From DASQMT01 sp963835735 (GTDB lineage: Bacteria > Actinomycetota > Thermoleophilia > Solirubrobacterales > Solirubrobacteraceae), in assembly GCA_963835735.1 (NCBI GenBank), contig CAWIGP010000004.1:62001-126000 (forward strand): DNA of 64,000 nt, in the 5' to 3' direction. Shown here one piece after another: positions 26,207 through 38,509 of this stretch. A program made the translations under genes and the position numbers. Numbering within the stretch: the stretch's first letter is position 1; each line of letters starts with the position of its first letter. Below the pieces are notes generated by a model, which saw nothing but the letters and a program-made list of their open reading frames with translations, did no database searches and was not told the origin of the DNA.

Positions 26207-26497
26207 ATGATCAGCCGGACGGATCCGAGCCCCGCCACGCGGCGTCTGACCGACCTTCGCCGAGGTCAGCCCGCCGACGCGACGTTGAAGAATCTGCTCG
26301 GAGTCCTGAGCGCGAAGCTGGAGCTCTGCGCCAGCCTGCCCGTGTACGAGTGGGAGGCCGGGGCGGAGGGCTTCGAGGAGTGCGCCGCGGCGTTCCGGCA
26401 GCTGGCGGAGGCGGAGCGGCGGTCGTGCACGGATGTGATCGACCGCCTGCGGGATCACCTCGAGCAGCGCGCCCGCACGCAAGGAGGCACCTCATGA
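26207..26497 (+). CDS. Small helical protein of unknown function
   Basis: The 96-residue protein is predicted almost wholly alpha-helical: LKNLLGVLSAKLELCASLPV, EGFEECAAAFRQLAEAERR and CTDVIDRLRDHLEQR could form three or four amphipathic helices. Three Cys are present without a motif. No signal peptide or membrane segment. It heads a tightly packed operon: its TGA overlaps the ATG of the next gene, which has the strong ribosome site AAGGAGG at 26481-26487 inside this gene. Might be a partner or anti-factor of the regulators that follow (inference). Confidence 0.6.
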   Translation: MISRTDPSPATRRLTDLRRGQPADATLKNLLGVLSAKLELCASLPVYEWEAGAEGFEECAAAFRQLAEAERRSCTDVIDRLRDHLEQRARTQGGTS

Positions 26498-26925
26498 TCC
26501 GCGTCGTCGTAGTCGCCGACAGCGGTCCGGTCCTGGCGAGCCTGACGGCCGCCGTGAAGACCGTTCCCGGCGCATACATCGTTCGTCACGCCAACAGCGC
26601 AGGCCCGCTCGACCGCGTCGTCGCGCCGATGGCCCCGGACCTCGTCCTGATCGGCGACCTGCTCTTCCCGGACGATGCGCTGCGGCGCCTCGCCGAGGTG
26701 CGGAGCGCCGCGCCGGCCGCGAAGGTCGTGCTGCTCAGCTCGTCGCCCGAGGCGTCCTGGCTCGCCGACGCGCTGCGTGCCGAGGCCTCGGCCGTGCTGC
26801 CGGGCCGGCTCGAGCCGGACACGCTCGGCCTGGTGCTGCGCGAGGTGCTCGAGTCCGGCGGCGACGTCGTCCGGTTCCCCGAGCGCCAGGCCGATGTCAA
26901 GCCGGTCACGGGAGCGGCGGCATGA
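26494..26925 (+). CDS. Degenerate receiver-domain protein without output domain
   Basis: The 143-residue protein folds like a response-regulator receiver (MIRVVVVADSGPVLASLTAA; PDLVLIGDLLFPDDALRRL; AKVVLLSSSPEASWLADALR; ASAVLPGRLEPDTLGLVLRE). The residue at the phospho-Asp position is Gly (LVLIG-D) and only one acidic-pocket residue is kept, so phosphorylation is unlikely. No HTH follows. It is coupled by overlap to both neighbours. It may work by dimerising with the LuxR-type protein encoded next (inference). Confidence 0.68.
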   Translation: MIRVVVVADSGPVLASLTAAVKTVPGAYIVRHANSAGPLDRVVAPMAPDLVLIGDLLFPDDALRRLAEVRSAAPAAKVVLLSSSPEASWLADALRAEASAVLPGRLEPDTLGLVLREVLESGGDVVRFPERQADVKPVTGAAA

Positions 26926-27575
26926 GCGCCAGCCTGATGATCGTCGCGGACGACGCGCTGTCCGCCTCCTCCCTCCGCCGGGCACTCCGCTCGACGGCGG
27001 GCTGCGACGTGCTCGACGGCTACGCCGACGGCCGCGGACCGTGCAACGCGATCGCCGCTCTGCGCAGCCCCGACATCGTCGTGGTCGACGAGATGAGCTC
27101 CCGCGCGGCGACGCTCGCACGCATCGGTGAGATCCGAGCGGCGCTCCCGGCCGCCAAGATCGTCCTGCTGCCGGCCCGGATGGAGTCGGCGTGGCTGAAC
27201 GACGCGGCCGGCGCCGGCGCCGACGCCGCGATCGCCAAGACGTTCCGGCTCGAGGCGATCGGCATGCTCATCCGCGAGGTCGCGGCCGGCAACGTCTTCC
27301 ACGCCTTCGACGCCCCGACGCCGACGGTGCGACCCGCGGTCGACCCGGGCCTCCCGCCGCTGACGCGGCGCGAGCTCGAGGTGCTGCGCCTGGTCGCCGC
27401 GGGCGCACCGAACAGCCGCATCGCGGCGCAGCTGTGGATCACCGAGCAGACGGTGAAGTTCCACCTCTCGAAGGTCTACCGGAAGCTCGGAGTGTCGAAC
27501 CGCACGGAGGCGAGCCACTGCGCCTATAGCCACGGGCTGCTCGAGATGACCCCACGAACCGGCGTCGCCGCCTGA
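26922..27575 (+). CDS. LuxR-family regulator with atypical receiver domain
   Basis: The 217-residue protein has an N-terminal receiver-like domain (about residues 1-125; an Asp remains in DIVVVDEMS and the acidic pair in VADDA) and a C-terminal LuxR HTH (about 145-205; LTRRELEVLRLVAAGAPNSR, then TVKFHLSKVYRKLGVSNRTE). The conserved receiver Lys is replaced or shifted (AIAKTFR), so signalling may be weak. Start ATG 26922 overlaps the previous stop. It is 11 bases upstream of the ECF sigma gene, one operon. Confidence 0.85.
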   Translation: MSASLMIVADDALSASSLRRALRSTAGCDVLDGYADGRGPCNAIAALRSPDIVVVDEMSSRAATLARIGEIRAALPAAKIVLLPARMESAWLNDAAGAGADAAIAKTFRLEAIGMLIREVAAGNVFHAFDAPTPTVRPAVDPGLPPLTRRELEVLRLVAAGAPNSRIAAQLWITEQTVKFHLSKVYRKLGVSNRTEASHCAYSHGLLEMTPRTGVAA

Positions 27576-27585
27576 GGTCGCACGG

Positions 27586-28284
27586 ATGCACAAAGAATCG
27601 AACACGGAAGGCCGTACCACCATGATCAACGCGTTTCGCGCGCGCGCCGACGAGCTGGGTTCCACCCGGGTCGCCGGGCGCTTCCATCCGAAGGTCAACC
27701 TGGCAGAGGGGGCCGACCGCGATCGTGTCGTCGCGCAGGCCGTAGCCCGCGCCAAGGAGGGCGACCGGGAGGCCGTCCGCTTCCTCTACATGCAGTACGC
27801 CGACAACGTCTACGGTTACGTCCGCAGCATCGTGCGCGACGACTACGAGGCCGAGGACGTCACGCAGCACGTCTTCGCGAAGCTGATGACGGTCATCGTC
27901 AAGTACGAGCAGCGAGCCGTCCCGTTCTTCGCGTGGCTGATCCGCGCTCGCGCGCAACGTCGCGGTCGACCACATGCGCCGCTCCGGGCGACCCGTGCCG
28001 AGGAGATCCGCGAGCGCCGACGAGCGCGCCGATGACGACGCCAGCAGACCGTCGCGTACTGCGTCTGCGCGAGGCGCTCGCCGCGCTTGCCCGAGGAGCA
28101 GCGCGAGCGTTGTCGTGATGCGCCATGTCGTCGGCCTCACGCCCGGCGAGATCGCCGGCGCGGCTGGGCAGGACCGAGAGCTCGGTGCACGGGCTGCACC
28201 ACCGCGGCCGCGGCGCGCTGCGCAGCCGCGCTCGCCGAGCCGCGAGTGCGCGCCCCCGATCGCGCTCCGAAGGCGGCTGCGTGA
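27586..28284 (+). CDS. ECF-type RNA polymerase sigma factor (frameshifted in this sequence)
   Basis: Reconstructed from three frames. The intact first part holds sigma region 2 (about residues 55-105: AVRFLYMQYADNVYGYVRSI, YEAEDVTQHVFAKLM). After LIRAR the frame slips near 27,940 and continues NVAVDHMRR; more slips precede region 4 (LPEEQRE, VVMRHVVGLTPGEIA, LGRTESSVHGLHHRGR). Motifs survive, so the slips are probably read errors. About 230 residues. The stop TGA 28282-28284 overlaps the next ATG. It is the last gene of the regulatory operon from 26207 and lies directly before the polysaccharide genes, so it could control them (inference). Confidence 0.75.
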
Positions 28285-29442
28285 TGCCCGACGCACGCGA
28301 TTCGCCGCCGCCGGCGAGCTGGCGGTCCCGTTCGCTGCGCCTCGATCCCGCCGACCCCGAGCTGCTCGAGGAGCTGCTCGAGGAAGTCGCGGCCGCGTCG
28401 CCGCGGACCGGCGCGTTCACGATGGGCCACGAGCTCGAGGCGTTCGAGGCGGAGTTCGCCGCCTATTGCGAGACGAACACGCCGTCGGCGTCTCGTCGGG
28501 TACCGAGGCGATCATGCTCGCATTGCGCGCGCTAGGGGTCGGCCCCGGCGACGAGGTCATCGTGCCGGCGAACACGTTCATCGCCACAGCCGAGGCGGTC
28601 AGCCTCGCCGGCGCATGCCGCGGCTGGTCGATCGTCGACCCGGCGACGACCTGCTCGACCGCGGAGCTCGTTCAGGCCGCGATCGGCACCGCGCACGCGC
28701 TGCGGTGATCCCGGTGCACCTGATGGGCGCGACGGTGGACATGGACCCGATCCTCGAGGTCGCCGCGACGGCGGGGATTCCGGTGATCGAGGACGCGTGC
28801 CAGGCTCACGGCGCCCGCTACAACGGGCGTCGCGTCGGTAGCCTCGGCGACCCGGGTGCTTCGCGTTCTACCCGACGAAGAACCTCGGCGCCTGGGGTGA
28901 CGGCGGCGCCGTCGTGACGAACGACGACGGCGCTCGCGGACTCGCGTGCGCCTGTTCCGCTCGCACGGCGAGCGGCCCGCGCTATCACCACCGCGTCGTC
29001 GGCACCACCGCACGGCTCGACGCGACTGCAGGCCGCCGCTCCTGCGGGTCAAGCTCCGCCGGCTCGATGGCTGGAACGACGAGCGCCGCTGGGTCGGCCG
29101 CCGCGCTGCGCGACGCGCTCGCGGGCACGCGCCGTCGAGCTGCCGCTGCTGCCGTGCTCTGGCGGCGATCACGTGTACCACCTGTTCGTCGTGCGCACGC
29201 CGCGGCGCGAGGCGCTGCGCGAGTTCCTCGGCGAGCGCGGGGTCGCGACCGCCGTGCACTACCCGATCCCGATCCACCGCACCGGGGCGTACGCCGAGCT
29301 GGGCCTCGACGCGGGCAGCCTGCCCGTCGCGGAGCGCCTCGCCGAGCAGATCTGCACGCTGCCGCTCTATCCCCTGATGCCCGACGAGGAGATCGCGCGG
29401 GTCATCGATGCCGTCCACGACTTCGACCGGGAGATGTCATGA
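28284..29442 (+). CDS. DegT/DnrJ/EryC1/StrS-family sugar aminotransferase (frameshifted)
   Basis: About 385 residues after joining frames; slips occur near 28,474, 28,612-28,650, 28,857 and in several places to 29,160. PLP-enzyme landmarks are clear: VSSGTEAIMLALRALGVGPG, GDEVIVPANTFIATAEAV, VIPVHLMGATVDMDPI, VIEDACQAHGARYNGRRVGS, the lysine segment YPTKNLGAWGDGG, and the C-terminal VATAVHYPIPIHRTGAY and LPLYPLMPDEEI. It transfers an amino group to a nucleotide-linked keto-sugar, typically at C3 or C4. Followed with overlap by the Gfo/Idh oxidoreductase, a pair like WbpE/WbpB in UDP-3-amino-uronate synthesis. Confidence 0.85.
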
Positions 29443-30538
29443 CCGCACGGAAGCACGTCTCGGGGCGCCGGTTCGAGCCGGTGAAGCTCGAGCAGCCCCC
29501 CGCTCCGGATCGCCGTCGTCGGCTACGGCTACTGGGGCCCGAACCTCGTCCGCAACGTGATCGAGCGCCCGGAGCTCGAGCTCGCCGACGCTGTGCGAGC
29601 GCGACGACGCGCGCGCCGCGGCGTTCCTCCAGCGCGTGCCCGAGCGTGCCGGTCTGCGCGGACTTCGACGACGGTCCTCGACGACCCGACGATCGACGCG
29701 GTGCTGGTCGCGACGCCGCCGCGGACGCACCACGCGCTCGCGAGCGCGGCGCTCGAGGCCGGCAAGCACGTGCTGGTCGAGAAGCCGCTGGCGCGCACGC
29801 GTCGCGGAGGCGCGAGGACCTGGTCGAGCTCGCCGACGCGCGAACGACCTCGTGCTGATGCCCGGGCACACGTTCCTCTACAGCCCGCCCGTCAACAAGG
29901 TGCGCGAGCTGATCCGCCAGGGCGCGCTCGGCGAGGTCTACTTCGTCACCTCGTCGCGCATGAACCTCGGCAAGTACCAGCCCGACGGCGTGATCTGCGA
30001 CCTCGCGCCGCACGACATCTCGATCCTGCTGTACCTGCTCGACCGCCCGATCGTGCAGGTCAGCGCCTCGGCCCGCAGCATCTTCCGCGAGCACAACCCC
30101 GAGGTCGCGTTCCTCACGCTGACGTTCGCAGGGCGGCGTGACGGCCAACGTGCAGATCTCGTGGCTCGCGCCGCGCAAGGTGCGCGAGATGGTGCATCGT
30201 CGGCAGCAAGCGGATGGTCCAGTACGACGACACGGCGGCCGACGAGTCGGTGCGCGTGTTCGACCGCGGCATGGAGTTCAAGGAGCCGGAGAACTTCGGC
30301 GAGCACCAGCTCAGCTACCGCAGCGGCGACATCGTCGTGCCGCGCGTCGAGGCGGCGGAGCCGCTCAGCCTCGAGCTGCAGGACTTCGCGCGCGCGATCC
30401 ACACGGGCGCGATGCCGCGCTCGCACGCGCAGCTCGGGCTCGAGACCGTGGCAGCGATCGAGGCGGCGGAGACGTCGCTGCGACTGCGGCGGCGAGCCGG
30501 TCGCGCTCGAGCGCTCGCTCGAGCGGGCCGCTGCCTGA
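29439..30538 (+). CDS. Gfo/Idh/MocA-family sugar oxidoreductase (frameshifted)
   Basis: About 365 residues across three frames. The Rossmann start reads IAVVGYGYWGPNLVRNVIER, followed by ATPPRTHHALASAALEAGKH, VLVEKPLA (catalytic EKP), MPGHTFLYSPPVNKVREL and ICDLAPHDISILLYLLDRP (conserved DxxxHD-like segment). The GYGYWGPNLVRN signature is typical of WbpB/WlbA-type enzymes that oxidise UDP-GlcNAc-derived sugars at C3. ATG 29439 overlaps the aminotransferase stop (ATGA). A strong hairpin follows at 30599. Confidence 0.85.
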
Positions 30539-30598
30539 GCCGCCGCCGGAGGGAGGGCGGCACCGCCCGGCGCGGCCACTGCGGCCGATCGGGAAGTT

Positions 30599-30631
30599 GC
30601 GAAGGGGCGCGGTGAAACCGCGCCCCTTCGC
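30599..30631 (+). terminator. Strong hairpin terminator after the oxidoreductase gene
   Basis: A 15-base perfect stem (gcgaaggggcgcggt, 30599-30613) with a GAA loop pairs with 30617-30631. It follows the oxidoreductase stop and precedes the next start by 12 bases; only a short T-rich tail (ttgtta) follows. It could end the first part of the operon or act as an attenuator for the next gene. Confidence 0.75.
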
Positions 30632-30643
30632 CCGTTGTTAGGC

Positions 30644-31653
30644 GTGGAGATCGCGAAGGCACTGATCCTCGCGGGGCGCACGGCGCACGACCGGCCGTGG
30701 CCGAGCGTGCGGTCCGGGCCCAAGCACCTGGTCCCGGTCGCGAACCGGCCGATCCTCTTCCACAACCTCGAGGCGCTGCGCCGCGCCGGCCTGCTCGAGG
30801 CGACGATCGCGCTCGAGCCCGAGAGCGCCGACCCGATCATCGCCGGCGGTCGGCGACGGGTCGCGGCTGGGGCCTCACGCGTCCGCTACGTCGAATGGCA
30901 GCCGCGCAGCGGCGTCGTGCGGCGCGCTGGCCGCCGCGCGCGAGTTCCTCGCGCGACGAGCCGGTGCTGGTCGGCCCGGCCGACGCGCTCCACCGCGAGC
31001 AGATCCACCCGCACATCGCCGCGTTCGCCGACGAGCGGCTCGACGCGATGGCGCTGCGGCTCGCCGGGCGCGCCGCGCAACGGCGGCGGCGAGCCGCGTG
31101 CCGGCGGCTACCTGTTCAGCCGCGCGCGCGGTCTCGATGCTGCTCGACGCGCCGCGACGGCGACGCGACCCGCTGGCCGGCGTGCGCGAGCACGGCGGCC
31201 ACGTCCGCGTCCAGGACATCGACGGCTGCCTGCCGTGCCACGGCGGCCAGGACCGGCTGCTCGAGGGCAACCGGCGCATGCTCGAGGAGCTGCGCGGCGA
31301 CGTCGATCGCCGCGGCGTTCCCGACCTGCGAGTTCCAGGGCCCGGTCGAGGTGCACCCGACCGCCGCAGCTCGAGCACACGCTCATCCGCGGGCCGGCGA
31401 TCATCGGCCCGCGGCGCCCGGCTCTCGCACGCCTACGTCGGGCCGTACACGTCGATCGGCGCGAACGTGCACGATCGACGGCGTCGCAGATCGAGCACTC
31501 GATCGTGCTCGACGGCGCCGAGCTGCTGCACGTCGGCGCGCGGCTCGAGACGAGCGTCATCGGTCGCGGCGCGCGGGTCGACCGCAGCTTCGGCGTGCCC
31601 GACGCGCGATGCGGCTCTCGGTCGGCGACGGCGCCGAGGTCACGCTGACGTGA
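30644..31653 (+). CDS. Sugar-nucleotidyltransferase-like protein with beta-helix tail (frameshifted)
   Basis: About 335 residues across frames. The N-terminal GT-A domain reads EIAKALILAGRTAHDRPWPS and GPKHLVPVANRPILFHNLEA; the second motif fits the RmlA/GlmU family but the canonical GGxGTRLxP loop is altered to GRTAHDRPW. The C-terminal part has hexapeptide-like repeats (VEVHPTAQLEHTLIRGPAII, GPYTSIGANV, EHSIVLDGAELLHVGARLET) forming a left-handed beta-helix, as in GDP-mannose or dTDP-glucose pyrophosphorylases. Starts at GTG 30644. It probably activates a sugar-1-phosphate for the polymer; the loop change makes activity uncertain. Confidence 0.7.
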
Positions 31654-31730
31654 CGGCGCTGGAAGAAGCCGAGCTGGCCTCGCCGTTGGTCAGGCGTGAT
31701 TCTCGGTTCCCGTCGCAGGATGGTCATCTC

Positions 31731-32847
31731 ATGAAGACGCTGGTCACCGGGGGCGCGGGCTTCATCGGCTCGCACCTGGTCCGCACCCTCCTCGAGCGCG
31801 GCGACGAGGTCGTCGTGCTCGACAGCCTCGAGCCGCAGGTACATGGCGACGCGCCGCCGGACCTGCCTGCCGGCGGTCGAGCTGATCGTCGGCAGACGTC
31901 GGCGACGCGGACGCGGCGGACCGCGCGCTGCGAGGGCGTCGACCGCGTCGTCCACCTGGCGGCCGCCGTGGGCGTCGGCCAGTCGATGTACGAGATCGCG
32001 CGCTACACCGAGCGCAACACGATGGCGACGGCGCGCTTCCTCGAGCGCGTGGTGGCACAGCGGCCGCTGCCGGACCGGCTCGTCGTGGCCTCGTCGATGT
32101 CGATCTACGGCGAGGGCGAGTACGCGTGCGACGAGCACGGCCGCGTCGCGCCCGGGCCGCGCCCGGAGGAGCAGCTGCTGACGCGCAGCTGGGAGCTGAC
32201 CTGCGAACGCTGCGGTCGCGAGCTCGCGCCGGTCGGGACGAGCGAGGCCAAGGCGCTGATCCCGACGTCGATCTACGCGATCACCAAGCGCGACCACGAG
32301 GAGCTCTGTCTCGTCACCGGGTGCCGCGTACGGCGATCCCCACCGTCGCGCTGCGCTTCTTCAACGTCTACGGCCCCGGCCAGGCGCTGTCGAACCCCTA
32401 CACGGGCGTGGCGGCGATCTTCGCGTCGCGGCTGCTGAACGAGCGGCCGCCGATCGTCTTCGAGGACGGGCAGCAGTCGCGCGACTTCATCCACGTCTCG
32501 CGACATCGTGCGCGGCATCCTGCTCGCGCTCGAGTCCGACCGCGCCGCGGGCCACGCGCTCAACCTCGGCACGGGCCGCGCGACGACGGTGGCCGAGGTC
32601 GCGCAGCGTGCTGGCCGAAGGGCTCGGCATCGACATCGAGCCGAGTTCAACGGGCACTACCGCGCCGGCGACATCCGGCACTGCTTCGCCGACGTCGACG
32701 CGCGCGCGCGAGCTGCTCGGCTTCGAGGCGCAGGTCCCGTTCGCCGACGGGATGCGCGAGCTGCTCGTCTGGCTCCAGGACCAGGAGGCGGTCGACCGCG
32801 TCGACGACGCCACCAGCGAGCTCGCCGCGCGCGGGCTGACGAAGTAG
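31731..32847 (+). CDS. dTDP-rhamnose-4-epimerase-like NAD-dependent epimerase (frameshifted)
   Basis: About 370 residues. The extended SDR fold is clear: MKTLVTGGAGFIGSHLVRTL, VDRVVHLAAAVGVGQSMYEI, ASSMSIYGEGEY and catalytic YAITK. A Cys-containing insert (LTCERCGRELAPVGTSEA) before PTSIYAITKRDHEEL is typical of dTDP-L-rhamnose 4-epimerases, which carry a CxxC insert. Later motifs FFNVYGPGQALSNPYTGV and QQSRDFIHVSDIVRG are conserved. ATG 31731 starts the Rossmann strand; four or more slips occur. Substrate is inferred from the insert. Confidence 0.8.
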
Positions 32848-32856
32848 GAGCGAGCC

Positions 32857-33828
32857 GTGACGGGCCCGAGCCAGCACGCCGACTTGCGATCATCATCGTC
32901 TCCACGAACGAGGCGCGCTGGCTCGAGCCGTGCCTGCGCACGGTCTTCGAGCACGCCGGGGACGCGGAGCTCGACGTCGTGGTCGTCGACAACGGCTCGA
33001 CCGACGGCACGCGCGAGCTGGTGGAGACGCGGTTTCCCGGCGGCGCGCGTCGTCGATCTCGAGAACAGGGGCTTCGCGCACGCGAACAACCGCGGCGCGA
33101 AGACCTCGACGGCGCGCTACGTCCTGTTCCTGAATCCCGACACGGAGATCGTCGAGGGCACGTTCGGCGAGCTGGTCGCCGCGATGGACAAGCGCCCCGA
33201 CGTCGGGCTCGCCGGCGTCCGGCAGCTCGCCGCGGACGGGACGCTGTGGCCGACGATCCGGTACTTCCCGAGCGTCTGACGGGCCATCGGCGAGGCGCTC
33301 CTGTCCGAGCGCTGGCCGCGCCGCCCCCGCTGGGCGGGCGAGCGCGAGCTCGACTCGGCGGTCTACGACGCGCGAGGTGGAGTGCGACTGGACGTCAGGC
33401 TCGTTCATGTTCGCGCGGCGCGAGGCACTGCTCAGCGCGGGCCTGCTGGACGAGCGCTTCTTCATCTACTCCGAGGAGCCCGACCTCTGCCTGCGCATGC
33501 AGCGCGCCGGCTGGCGTACGGCCACCTGCCCCTGCATGACGATCATCCACCACGCGGGCAAGGGCGGGCGTGCGCCCGCGGATGGTCGCGCAGGACGCAT
33601 ACACCCGCCGGCAGTACGCGCACAAGCACTTCAGCCGGGCCGCAGCGCTCGGCCTACCTGACGGCGGTATTCGCGCGGCCACGCGATCAGGGCAACGCGC
33701 GGTCGCACGGCGCGCCGCAGCGGCGCGAGGGCGCGAAGCTCGCGATGCGCACGTCGATCGGCCGGGCGGAGCCGCCGTTCGGCACCCCGCCCCGAACGGC
33801 GATCCGTACACGTACGAAACGGTCCTGA
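32857..33828 (+). CDS. Family 2 glycosyltransferase, rhamnosyltransferase-like (frameshifted)
   Basis: About 320 residues. The GT-A fold reads IIIVSTNEARWLEPCLRTVF, VVVVDNGSTDGTRELVET, ENRGFAHANNRGAKTSTARY and FLNPDTEIVEGTF (DxD-type metal site). The downstream acceptor part has CDWTSGSFMFARREALLSAG and ERFFIYSEEPDLCLRMQRAG (ED base motif), typical of WbbL-like rhamnosyltransferases. GTG 32857; it follows the epimerase by 9 bases. The final segment with RRQYAHKHFSR is frame-broken. Donor is possibly dTDP-rhamnose or the epimerised sugar (inference). Confidence 0.82.
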
Positions 33829-33837
33829 GCGGCGGCC

Positions 33838-34701
33838 GTGGATGCCATCTTCATCCTCAGGGAGCTCTGGGACCGGCGGGTCCTGGTAGCCGTGGCCGCC
33901 GCGGTCGCGATCGCGCTCGGCGGGCTCACGGCGTTCCGGCCCGGTCTTCCGCCAGAGAGCCGCCAGTACGAGATCGGCATCGCATCCTCGCGCGCGCTCG
34001 TCGACACCCCTAGCTCGCAGGTCGTCGACCTCGGGTTGAAGGAGGACGCGAACGTCGGCGTGCTGCCGTCGCGCACCGTACTGCTCGCAACCTGCTGACG
34101 ACGTCGCCGCTGCGCGATCGGATCGCGGAGCGCGCCGGAGTCCCGCGATCGGCTGCTCGTGCATGCGGAGACCCGGCCGGCGGTATTCCGGTCAGCGCGC
34201 CCGGCCACGGGTTCCGATTCGAGCCGAGGACCCTCGCGTCAACCTGATCACGCTGCAGACGGACATCACGCAGCCGCTCCTCACCGTCGACACGCAGGCT
34301 CCCGACGCCGCGACCGCGGCGAAGCTCGCGGACAGCACCCTCGAGGTATGCGCGAGCACCTCGAGTCGCCGTCAACGACGAGAAGTGCCGGAGTCCCGGC
34401 AGCTCGTGCTCGAGCCACTCGGCGCGGCCTCCGCGACGACCGAGCAGCGCGGCCCGTCGCGTCCGCTCGCGGTCTTCGCGATGTTGGTGCTGCTGGCCCT
34501 GGGCTGCGCCGCGATCGTGGTCGCCAGCGCGCTCGCGCGCGACTGGCGCACCGCGGCAGCGCTCGAACGCGGTCGGGACGACTGGCTCGCAGGAGCCGCC
34601 GAGCCGCCCGGCGACTCCGGTGACGATGACGACGAGCGACGACGAGACGACGAGCGAAGCCCGCAGCGAAGCGCGGTCGCCGAGACCGCATCGTCGCCTG
34701 A
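33838..34701 (+). CDS. Wzz-like chain-length/co-polymerase protein 1 (frameshifted)
   Basis: About 285 residues. An N-terminal membrane helix (RRVLVAVAAAVAIALGGLTA) precedes a periplasmic-type domain with SSRALVDTPSSQVVDLGLKE and VLLANLLTTSPLRDRIAERA; a second helix lies near the end (LAVFAMLVLLALGCAAIVVA), then an acidic tail (SGDDDDER). Two helices flanking an outer domain is the Wzz/BY-kinase-adaptor layout, with no cytoplasmic kinase. The pattern VDTPxSxxxDL...LLANL...P.R..IA.RAG recurs in three more genes of this locus. The 3' end near 34,700 is approximate and convergent with the beta-helix gene. Confidence 0.65.
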
Positions 34702-34708
34702 GCGACCG

Positions 34709-36582
34709 TCATACCGCCGCGCGCATGTCCCTCCTGATCGCGCCGGCTCCGAGCGCGCGGTTGTAGATGCGCACGTCGTCGATCGCGCCCTGAAGACCGC
34801 CCCCCGGCGCCGGCGCCGATCAGCAGCGGACCCGCCCCGGCGTTCGGCGCGCCCGCACGGCGGCGTGCGGCGGCGAGCCGCCCGTCGACGTAGAGCCGCA
34901 CCTTAGCCCCGTCGTACGTCATCGCGAGGTGCGTCCAGCGCCTCGGCCGCAGCTTGCCGCGCCCATGGACGGCGCGTCCGGTGCGCTTCGAGGCCACGGC
35001 GGCCGGCCGGCCCTCCCGGTCGCCCGCGTAGAGCGCGTACGAGACGGTGTTGCGACGGCGCTTCGCAAGCACGACCCGCCCGGAACGGCGGCGCCCCACG
35101 GTGCGCACCCAGGCCTCGAGCGTCATGTCGGCGCCCAGGTCGAGCGAGTCGGCGTCGCGCACCTTGACGAAGTCGCGCGAACCGTCGAACACGAGCGCCC
35201 TGCCCGAATGCCCGGCGCGCGTACGCCGCGCGCCGCGCAGCCGACCGCGGTGGCCGGAGCGCGACTCGTCGCGCGCCACCTTGCCCTTGCGCTCGTCGAA
35301 TCCGTATGCCGCGACAAGGCCGGCGGCCCCCCCGGCCGGGTTGCTCCCGCCGCCGCCGGCGGGCGGGGAAACAGGGGGCGCGACGGCGCGTAAGGGCAGG
35401 CCGGGCACGCCGGTCACGCGCGCGCCGCGGTCGGTGGCGTCGCTCGCGTTGCCCTTGCCGAGCGACCCGGCCGCCAGGGTGAACCCGGCGAACGTGGTCG
35501 GCCCGGGGCCGCCGACGTACGTCGGCTTGCCGCGCAGGTCGGCGGTGCCGTTCGCGGGACCGTTGGTGACGAGGTTGTGGCTCTGCTCGGCGAGCCCGCT
35601 GACGCTGCCGGAGCAGATGCAGACGCGCGTGAGGATGTTGTCCTTCAGGACCGTCCCCTGGCTCGCCGGATCCGAGCTCTTGTTGCCGAGATAGAGGATC
35701 CCGCACGGCTGGTTGTAGTCGCACGTGCCGTAGTCGAGCATCGTGTTGTGGCGGAACACCGAGCCGCTGTCGGACAGCAGCTGCACGGCGTACGGCGACC
35801 CGTTGACCGCGAACACGTTGTCCTCGACGACCTCGTGGTCGCGCCGTCCGCGCACATGATCCCGACCGCGACGTTGTGGAACCAGTTGCCGCGGATCACC
35901 GTCTCCGCCGAGCCATAGAGCTGGATCGAGTCGGCATGCACTCCGCTCGCGCCATCGATCTGCTGCATGTCGCGGAACTCGTTGTTGAGGATCCGCACGC
36001 CCCTGCCGCCGTTCTGGACCCCGTCCGAGTTGCCGCCCGCGAACAGACTGTTCTGGATCGTCACGCCCGACTGCTGGCTCGTTCTCGGGCAGGAAGATGC
36101 GGCCCTCGCCCCCACCGCCGCCCGCGACGAAGCCGATGTGGCTGTTGCCCTCGAACAGGATGTTCGCGTTGGCGAGCTCACCCGTGCGGAGCGTCGCCTG
36201 CGACCGGTCGAACAGGCTGTTCCGGACGGTGATGTTGCGCGAGCCCGAGTTCCCGATCGTCAGGCCCGTGATCGACAGCCCGTCCAGCGTGATGTTCGAT
36301 GCAGGACGGAAGTCCACCCGCATCGACGCTGCGGCGCCTGGTTGGGGGCGGATCGTGACCATGCCGGGCTTCTGGGCGCCCGTGAACGTGCCGTAGTCTC
36401 CGGCAGCGAGCAGCACGGTGTCGCCCGGCTGCGCGGACGCGAACACGCTCCCGAACGTCGCCGGCGTCGCCGGCGGTCGGCGCCCTGCGCGACGGCGGGC
36501 ATCAGCGCGACGGCCGCGAACGCCGCAGCGCAGCTGCGGAGGCACGGCGGGCACGGCTGCACGGCTGCATGCGGGAGTTCAT
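34709..36582 (-). CDS. Secreted right-handed beta-helix protein with LamG-like domain (paralogue 1)
   Basis: About 620 residues with a signal peptide (MNSRMQPCSRARRASAAAL). The beta-helix part (about 40-400) has TPATFGSVFASAQPGDTVLL, ASNITLDGLSITGLTIG, NITVRNSLFDRSQATLRTGE, GVHADSIQLYGSAETVIRGN and TVLKDNILTRVCIC. After a Gly/Pro linker (PPAGGGGSNPAGGAA) comes a LamG/concanavalin-like domain (LVAAYGFDERKGKVARDESR, ALVFDGSRDFVKVRDADSLD, MTLEAWVRTVG, VRLYVDGRLAA). Frame slips occur near 35,851 and 36,078. Likely binds or cleaves polysaccharide; no active-site match can be claimed. Closely related to the gene at 36744-38509. Confidence 0.8.
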
Positions 36583-36743
36583 CGAACAGATACCTCTCAG
36601 AGTCGTGATCAACACGGTTCTGCACGGCATCGTGCCGCGACGACCGGCGGAGCCTCCCGCTCCAGCGGGGGCGGGGAAGTCGCCACCGCGACCAAGGGCT
36701 CCGTACGACACAGACCGCGCTCATCCGGAGCGCGGCGCGGTAT

Positions 36744-38509
<1,766 letters not shown>

